From: Lactifluus volemus
Taxonomy: Eukaryota > Basidiomycota > Agaricomycetes > Russulales > Russulaceae
Direction of reading: 5' to 3'
DNA: 64,000 nucleotides
NCBI GenBank assembly: GCA_022376515.1
Contig: WTXI01000034.1
Location: forward strand, 62,001-126,000
Positions 56,730-64,000 of this stretch are shown here, in pieces (position 1 is the first letter of the stretch; the number at the start of each line of letters is the position of its first letter). Below the pieces are notes generated by a model, which was not told the DNA's origin, made no database searches, and was given only the letters and a program-made list of their open reading frames with translations. A program made the translations under genes and the position numbers.

Positions 56730-58167
56730 CGCGAGTAGGTTAGGGTATCGACGCGACGCTTCTAGTGAAGAGATAACTTAGGTAGGAGGCAAGCTTTTTA
56801 TGCAGAACTTCGAGGTTCTTTATTCTGTAGAATATCACGGCGGCCGAGCCTATACTCGTCCCATAACAACGGGTGAAAATGAGCAATACACCCGTCCCTG
56901 AATTAATAGGAGGGATGAATGCGGAAGAAGAGAACTGGTTCCATATAAGTTTATATCTTTTTGATGAGTTTCCATCGCCGCTGAACTGGAAGGAGGGCCG
57001 CCGAAAAAAAAAGCGCAACCACGTAAATGTGAGCACTATATGCAGTGACTATTGTGAAAGGCGCCAGAAGATTAAAAAATCTCAGGGTATAGGGGGAAGT
57101 AGTGTCTCATCGATCCCTTTATGAAACTCCTAGGAAGCAGCCTAAGATAGCCCAGTATTGAAGTCAGGAACGGGCGCCTAAACTGGAAAGACTGTACTTG
57201 TCGAGTGTATGTGGGAACGGAAACAGTATACCAGAGATATGTCGAAGTGCGTTGTCATTCGGTGAGTTGGAATACAGCACCACCCGCTCATGTGGGGAGG
57301 AAGTGTCAAGTGCCTTATCGGAAAGACCCGAACGTCAATGTGCTCTAAACTTGAAGGTGATGATGCTTCCGACGGCACACTACCGCCGGTCTCTGCGCAA
57401 CTAGGCAGTTGCCTCCGAACAACAATGGGCCAGGAACACATCTTGAATGGCACCTGATGCCGTAGGCCCTGAGGACCAGGGTAGGAAACTCTCATTACCT
57501 TGTGGTGATTGTGACTCTTTTGTGAGAAATTTTCAAAACAAGAGCCGGGAGGCACTGCAGCGGCGTGTGCGGTAATCATCATCTAACTATCACAATTTGG
57601 ACTTCCCCCTGTTGAGGTTACCCTTAAAAAGATTGATCTTACTATCTCAGAGGCTAGCTTTCAAGGCCTCGTGAATGTGGTTCAAAACGAAGGATGGAGG
57701 AATCCAGATACACCTGTACGGTTGTCAAGATCGTGTTTCAGGGTTTTTACACGACATGAGCTTCTTATTGCGGCGCTTCATCACAACGCTAAGTGACGGG
57801 GGCTGTATCTCGCCCGAAGCCGATCCCGAGTTTGTACAACACGGTAGCTCGACGTCCTGCACCGCGTCATTTATGTGCATCATGAAATAATTGTAGTATG
57901 GATGGCACGCAGGCTTTCAACGGAATCGTGACATGCGAATATATCATACGAAAGGGATATATCATGATCATAACGTCAGTCTCGCGCTCGGCACTCAATC
58001 GCCTTTGGTTGGGCGTTCCAAAACCGAGGTGTTGCCGCGTTCAAAGAACGCTGGGTAGGTTTGCCGGGTCATATATCAACTTCTTCTCGTCGGGCGGTTT
58101 GGTCCATTTATCTGAACAAAATCCAATCAGACCATTAAGGGAAAAAAGAAAGATCCATCCACGTGCG
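56730..58167. other. Intergenic stretch, no gene supported
   Basis: Open frames at 57,178-57,582 (-) and 57,675-57,890 (+; MWFKTKDGGIQIHLYGCQDR) are too short and unsupported. The latter has protein-like composition and could be a gene relic. Confidence 0.35.
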
Positions 58168-61100
58168 TCAGCCGCACGCACCTGGACATGCCATAAAGTA
58201 GCTTTCTAATGCGGATACGAAGCGCTCTTGATATTCGTGAGGTGGAATAACGGTGATGTCCTTCCCTTCTTTCCCCGATAGGCCCTTCGCCTTGTACTCA
58301 AGTGTCTTCGCGAATGTGTAGCTGCCGATGGTGTCCACCAGACCACAATGAATCTGCTTTCTCTCTTCATCTACGCCGAGCAGCAGCCTGGAAATCCAGG
58401 GAGATTAGAAATGACGTTGGGGGACGATGCTTTCAGTTGTACGTACGAATAGTCCATGATATTGCTCCTGGAGAGGAAGTCACAGTCCGCTCTTACGGCC
58501 TCCTGAAGGATTGCTTTGGAAACAGGGTTCACTAACGTAAGAGCGCGCTGTTGACCTACGATAAATAAGTGAGATCAATAAAGGACGTCATGACAACCAT
58601 AGGTTGGAAAATAAACCTCACCTTCTATCCACTCGCTATCGAGCAGCGTCTTTGATCCCAAAGGGTTCGAATTTGTCTTCACCTTGCGACCTTGAATCCC
58701 CTTGAGGTCGAATGTTTTCGTCGGCTTTTGGCCGTAAAACAAGTTCTCCATCACAAGGAGGTCCGCCTTGGCCTGAACGGTTCCAGTTTCCAAGTTTCGG
58801 ACTTCGACTGTGTAGAAGCCGAGTAGCTTGGCAAGGATAGACGCTCGGCTCCCACTCGACTCCATATGTAGGAAATATGACGGCGCCAAATCGATGAGCA
58901 CTTGCCTATCGAGTAACGGGCGTATCGACCCACAACGGTCACTCTCTCTTTGAAAAAGAACAAAAGAAAGCAATGACGTACAAGTCTGCAACGTTCCACG
59001 CGTTTACCAACGTTTTGACGATGAACCGATCGTCCGACGTCTTCCAAAAGTTCGAGCGACTCTTCCCACCCTGCGCTTTCCAGCGTTCACACTTTGCCAT
59101 GCTCTTCGAGAACACGTCCTCGACGCCGCACCGCCGACGCAGCGCATCGAATTGCTTCGCATAGTAGACGGTGCAGCTAAACTTGAGCCGCTTGCCGATC
59201 GTCCAGTCATATCTGATATGTGGACGTTCGTCGATCGCGAGCGGGTCGGCATACAGGAGCCCATGATGGTTCTTGGCGGCCGGCGTTGGGGGTCGCGTGG
59301 GTTGCTCACTCTTGAGCACGTACCGCATCGCGTTCGTCAGGCTGCTCGTCCAGGAAAATAACGACCCATCGTGCGTTACCGTATCAGTGGAACCCAGCGT
59401 CGTTCCTGCTGTGGAGCTCAGAGAACGCGGATCTACGAGCAGCTCGGTGTGTGACGCCCCGCGTTCCGCATTGGCCCAATGTGGGGTTGGAACGAGATCA
59501 CCCGGCGTGGCGTGTGCATGGCTATCCGTCCCAAGGCTCTCTGCCGAAGTCCGCGGGAGCACAGACGATGTCTTGCCGCGATGAACGTTCGTCTCCACGA
59601 ACGCCGAACTGCTCGAGTCAATGCTGCCCTTTGACGACGGGACCGATGCACCATCCAGTTCATGCAGAATCCTGCCAGCGGTTACGACTGCCTCTGGCAT
59701 ACCGGTGACCTTCCCATCCACGGCCGCCATATTGACTTCGACCGCGGGCTTGGCCCACGCGCACGGTGGTGCTCCGTTGATGGCCATGCGTGATACGGAC
59801 GTGAACGCCGATGACTGTGCAGCCTGTGCACTCTCTACAGGCACCTTGTGTCGTAATACCTCCCTCAGTGACGACAGTGCAGTCGGATCGCGCGGGTGAT
59901 CCTTTCGAGTAACTACAGCTGAATAAGATTCTGGCTCATGCCACACCAAGTCTTCGCGGTCTGGATCAGGTTTGTGAGACGAGCCGAAAATTTTGAATGA
60001 CGACGTGCTAGCTGAGTCAGAAGATCGGACAGTCGACGATGAGGTCGTCTGACGCGGTGACACAGGTCGTTGAGGGTGTGCTGGAGCGGCCGCCGCCAAT
60101 TGAGATGCGCGAGGGTTTAACATGCTCGCAAGCTCACGTTGATAGTCCAACGAGCTTGGGAAAAAGGCCAATTTAGCTTCAGTCTGGCGAAGACACATAA
60201 CCCAGGAGGGACGTACCTTAGCGTAAATGCGATGATGCTGCCCCAGTCCTCTTCCTGAACGATAACGCTCCCGCCAGGAACGGCGTGATATCCGGCATGC
60301 CACCATTGAGGTTCGTGAATAGCCTCACGATCAGCTGCGAGGCGTGCGCGCACGGCCTTCGACACGTGCTTTTCCTCCCATGCCGCTAGCCGCAGGGTAG
60401 CTCCGTGCGCCGCAGAGTGGAATTCCCTGCGTGTGTTGTTCAGCGTGGCGTTAGGCGTGTCGCGCAGCTGTGAGTACAAAGCCTGCTCCGCGCGTTGGAA
60501 TGTGAAACGCATGTTTGTCAGGAGATGGAGGGCCGAGGATGCATTACTGAGATCACCAGAAGCGGCAGAAGTTTCGGACGAGTGGGATAGGTCAACATGC
60601 GCACCAGCAGGCGTTATGGTATTCACAGAAGAGGAGGAAGGTTGGGCTGAGTGATTTGGCGTCGACGGAAGAGATACAGGAAGGAGACCCCTGGGTGTCA
60701 GTCCTTCATCATCATTCTCCCAATCATCATCCGCAGAAGGTAGCCGAGGCAGAGTTTTGTGATAAGAAGCAGTATCACCAGCAAACTCGGCCTCCTGCAA
60801 GACCAATTGCTCAATTATTACCTGAAGGTATATGATTGGGAAAAAGACATACCACTTTATCCAAGCATTCTGCTAGAGCTTGCCACCAGTACTTGATTTC
60901 TAGCCTCAGCTCTTTTTTGTCTGCGTCATCGACCAAAGAGCTTGATGCCGTCGTCGCTGGCGGCGGCTTTTCTACCCACCCAAACTTAGTGAACTGAAGT
61001 CTTGGCATTCGGAGATCAAAGACGTCGTCCACTGGAGAAATAGTGAAGGAAACTCGATAGGACTTGCATGCAAAGTGGCGTATGATGTTGAATCGCGATG

Positions 61101-63379
61101 CTGGAAGAGGTGTGGTTGGTGACGATGGAGAGGTATGCGTGCAGAGTATGGGAGAAAGTGCACAGATAGTAGATGAATACAACAATGACTCGAGAAACTT
61201 TGCGAATGAAAATAAACTGAAAACAAGTCGGTCACCACGACACGCACCTCGCAACGGCCAAAAAGGAGCGAGGGACTTACTAGGTGCCATCAGACATTTT
61301 ACATCGTGCCGTCCGCTCTCCACAGACCTTACAGCTCTGCCACATCTCTATTGCCTCGGAATGGATATCCGATGGGCTTTGTGCCTCCACCTTCGCAGAA
61401 ACGGATATCCCGCCATGGATCCATCTGCGTTCGTGGTGCCTTTGGAGAACTTTGCAAGTCGACTGAGGGCATGGCTCATCGGCCCTCGCCGACATCGATG
61501 TGATCACATCGCCAAGGCTCCGGTCGTGACCACCGCCTGCGTAGTACACATACGTGACCCAGCGGACACGCGGCCCGCAGTGCACATACGCTGGCAGTTT
61601 AGGCTCCGTCTCAACAGATGGCTTGATTTGCGTGCCGTTTGCCGAGGTTTGAAACGTTCGATCTGAGCCGCGGGGGACGTGCTCGGAGTAGAGCAGAGAC
61701 ATTTGTTGCTGTCGCAGGAAGCCAGCCGTCCCAATCATGTTCCCGTGTATGGCGGCCTTCTTTCCCTCCCACCCGAGGATGCTCGTAAGACCGGTTCGCT
61801 CCTCACCGGTCGTGCGGCGCGCAGGGTTAGACTTTTCCAGCTCGGCGAGGCGTACCAAGAATTGCGGAGGTGGGATGACAAGGCCGGTAGAGGCGGTCAA
61901 CAGAACATTTCCTTCCTCGATTCTTCGCAATGCAGTTTGGAAAGATCGGTCGAGCGAGGGTTCAGGAGGTGGAGCAGTAGGCGGTGGAGACGGGCGACTT
62001 TCCCCAAAGATTGAGAAACGACGCTGTCGTAGTGCGGACACAGGGGAAGCATCGAGAGAGCCGCGGGAAGACTTAGGGCTATCGAGCTCATTGTGCGAAA
62101 GATCAAGGGAGAAATTACGAGTTTCTTGTGTGCCAGTGCCGATTGTCATGGAGCGGGGCAAGCGCCTGTGAATGAGCGACCAAATTCCTTGACGGAGGAG
62201 ATCCCGCTTTCGTTGCTTCACTTCTATCTGTACTTCGGGGGAAGAGTTTCGGTGAGGGATTGTAACTTTCGGTAAGGGTATTGAGATTGGCGGGAGCTTG
62301 GGCTTAGGGTAGTGTAGCTCAACGGACGAACTGGAAAGGAAATGTTGCTCCAGAAGGAGGGACAGGAGAACATATATAGATACTCGGAGGACGCGCACCA
62401 AGGACGCATGCTCATCAGCAGAGCTCACTCTATTCAGCGAGAATGTGCCACCAATAAGTTCCAGATCATCATAGGTTCCAGATAAGTTCACTTTGTAAAG
62501 TCAGTTTGCGACGCAGCTGAGGGGAGGAGTTTCGGACACACCGTCCCACTCCTTGAAGCCATACAGGGCACTATTGACCACGGCTTCATTATTGTCATCT
62601 GGGTCCTCCCCAAACAGATCTGGAGGAGGGAGAGAGTAGATTCCAGGAGAAAAGGTGCACCTCTGTGCCGTAGCATCGCTCGCAGTCAGGGGAGAGGATG
62701 AATGTGGCAAGGGTGATGCGTCGGGTAAAGTGACCGTCAGTAAGAGATGGCGCGCACGTTTGGGGCCATTAGAAGACGATGCGCAACGTCGAGTGGTAAG
62801 ATTGCGAAGCTGTTGCAGCGCGCGCAGGTTCCGGTTGGCGTCGTCGGAGGGAGGCTTACCAGCGGCGCGGGTGCGAGGGACTTCTATCTTGGCCTCTGCG
62901 GCTGCGGGGTCCACCTCCTTCGTCTGCTTTGCCGAGTCAGCGACCGCAGGTGCGCGGTGTTTCGCCTTGCTCCGTGCTTCTGTCTCTTTCTCCCTTGCGA
63001 GTCGCTCCTGCTCCCGCTTCCTGTCTTCAGCCGCGGCCTTCTCTTCACGTTTCCGCTTTGCAACCTTCGCGCATCGTATTCCGGCCAACCACACCCCTGC
63101 ATCAACCTCCTTTGCGAGGTCGTGAAGAGCAACCTCTATACCTCTAAGCCACGCGTCCTTGTCTACATCACGGTAGTCCGTTTCCTCCTCTAGCGCATGT
63201 CCGATGAACTGATGCAAGTGACTGATGCTCTCGACTGTGAGCGCCTTTCGTACAGTTTTGTCCATTGGAGGAGTAGGAAGGGGTTTTCTTGGGTCGTGAC
63301 GCAGGGCTGCCATGAGGCTGCGTTGATGGGTTTGCGTCCCCTCTAAAGGTATCACACTAAGAGATACAAACGAGCCCAC
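58168..63379 (-). CDS. Fab1/PIKfyve-like 1-phosphatidylinositol-3-phosphate 5-kinase
   Basis: A large multi-exon gene. The kinase domain is at the C-terminus: IRYDWTIGKRLKFSCTVYYAK, GGKSRSNFWKTSDDRFIVKTL (nucleotide-binding loop and lysine), VLIDLAPSYFLHM, LAKLLGFYTVEVRN, LLVMENLFYGQKPTKTFDLKG, SNIMDYSLLLGVDEERKQI (MDYSLL catalytic motif), the activation segment KGLSGKEGKDITVIPPHEYQE and the end SYFMACPGACG at 58168. Upstream (61,280-62,491) lies the cysteine/histidine-rich region (CPQSTCKVLQRHHERRWIHGG, SCKVCGERTARCKM). The first exon carries a charged helix (REEKAAAEDRKREQERLARE). No FYVE zinc finger or TCP-1-type chaperonin text was found. The family makes PI(3,5)P2 on vacuole and endosome membranes. 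Start 63379 is the longest; ATG 63313 (MAALRHDPRKPLPTPP) is as likely. Several internal exon limits between 60,100 and 61,280 are approximate. Confidence 0.85.
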
Positions 63380-63728
63380 ACCTCTGCCACGGCGTTATCT
63401 AAGCCACCCGATGAGGTCACGATCTGTAGTTATGTCAAAAATGGTATGATCTTCACACGCTTATCGGAGATTTCTGTAGCACAGGCACAGACCTGACCTG
63501 GACTGGCCATGCCATGCCATAGCATGGGAAGTGGAGGCTCAATGTGGTCTTGTTCACAACCCACAATTAAACGCCCATAGCACATTATTCATCGCCAAAT
63601 GGTTGCTGACTGAGAAAGATGAACAAGCATGGATGACGCGGCTCCAGTCTGTTGACAGGAGCTGAAAACGGTGGCAACCCGCATTATAAAATTCGCCATG
63701 TGTGACGGCATACGACAATCAATCTATC
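63380..63728. other. Divergent promoter region, Fab1-like / SDR
   Basis: 349 bp between opposite starts. A short gccatgccatgccatag tract lies at 63,506-63,522. A TATA-like word (tataaaa) at 63,684-63,690 is about 40 bp before the SDR start. Confidence 0.45.
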
Positions 63729-64000
63729 ATGTCTGTTCGCCCCATATTTGTTGTCGCAGGCGTCGGTAATTCTTCTGGTACGTCGTCGATGTGTTTCTGT
63801 CATTAGAAGTTTTGGCTTCTTACCAAGCGGCAACTTTCACTACAGGCACTGGAGGTGCCTCGGCGTGCGTACTCTATTACTTTACTGCTCCGACGCTCGT
63901 CTATTAATGCTACTTGGTACATCAGACGCATGTTTGCCAAGGCCGGGTACAATATCGCACTGATCTCGCGGGAGAGCGAGAGCCTCCACAAGTTTGCAAC
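63729..64000 (+). CDS. Short-chain dehydrogenase/reductase, 5' part only
   Basis: Start at 63729: MSVRPIFVVAGVGNSSG. Exons 63729-63777, 63846-63864 and 63926 onward join to AGVGNSSGTGGASARMFAKAG, continuing YNIALISRESESLHKFA, then the window ends. This is the N-terminal Rossmann strand-turn-helix of an NAD(P)-dependent SDR, with the glycine-rich turn drawn from three exons. The arginine after the second strand (SRES) hints at NADPH preference. Substrate is unknown. The middle exon is only 19 nt. Confidence 0.8.

Overview
The window looks like nuclear DNA from a filamentous basidiomycete. Genes are dense and cut by many short introns (about 50-65 nt), neighbours are often divergent with 170-220 bp between starts, and a lone 5S rRNA gene lies between protein genes. 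A NACHT-WD40 receptor, Goodbye/ankyrin remnants and a Crinkler-type effector point to an Agaricomycete. A Rhizoctonia/Ceratobasidium-like genome is my inference. No database was searched. Gene calls come from reading conserved motifs across splice sites, so internal exon limits are reliable where a splice is quoted and approximate elsewhere.

Layout, left to right. 1-1607 holds no gene I can support. 1608-5649 (-) is a SulP/STAS/cyclic-nucleotide-domain transporter of the Vsb1 type, divergent from CFIm25 (5870-6967, +), the UGUA-binding cleavage factor. 8777-11103 (-) is a complete Baeyer-Villiger/flavin monooxygenase with a C-terminal membrane anchor, followed by an NTF2-like small protein (11927-12794, -). 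12.9-14.7 kb carries wrecks of a Goodbye-ankyrin NLR. An LCLAT1/Cst26-like acyltransferase (15050-16584, +) sits between inverted copies of a repeat. 17.3-20.7 kb holds two direct copies of the same repeat family, and a divergent SUMO gene (20784-21371, -) follows.

22-32.6 kb is the housekeeping core: an unknown conserved gene, Atg22, TFIIS, the Rab geranylgeranyltransferase beta subunit, a rhodanese-domain protein and a disordered nuclear-looking protein. 33-38 kb is repeat-rich, with a hypothetical gene, a tRNA-like element, MITE-like blocks and the 5S rRNA gene. 38.5-48.4 kb is a defence or conflict island: a NACHT receptor with 14 complete WD40 repeats, a Crinkler-family P-loop/nuclease protein, and a decayed second copy of the latter.

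49.6-64 kb contains a canonical SUMO gene (49643-50308, -), a coiled-coil/disordered protein, a cysteine-rich GPI-type secreted protein, a large Fab1-like PI3P 5-kinase without a visible FYVE domain, and the start of a short-chain dehydrogenase that runs off the edge.

Themes linking the genes: vacuole/endosome biology recurs (Vsb1-like transporter, Atg22, Rab prenylation, Fab1). Two different SUMO precursors are encoded 28 kb apart. The NLR and Crinkler genes, each with decayed relatives nearby, are the fast-evolving accessory part. Two genes (acyltransferase, hypothetical at 35-36.8 kb) and the 5' part of the NLR show small reading-frame breaks, which could be real decay or assembly indels.
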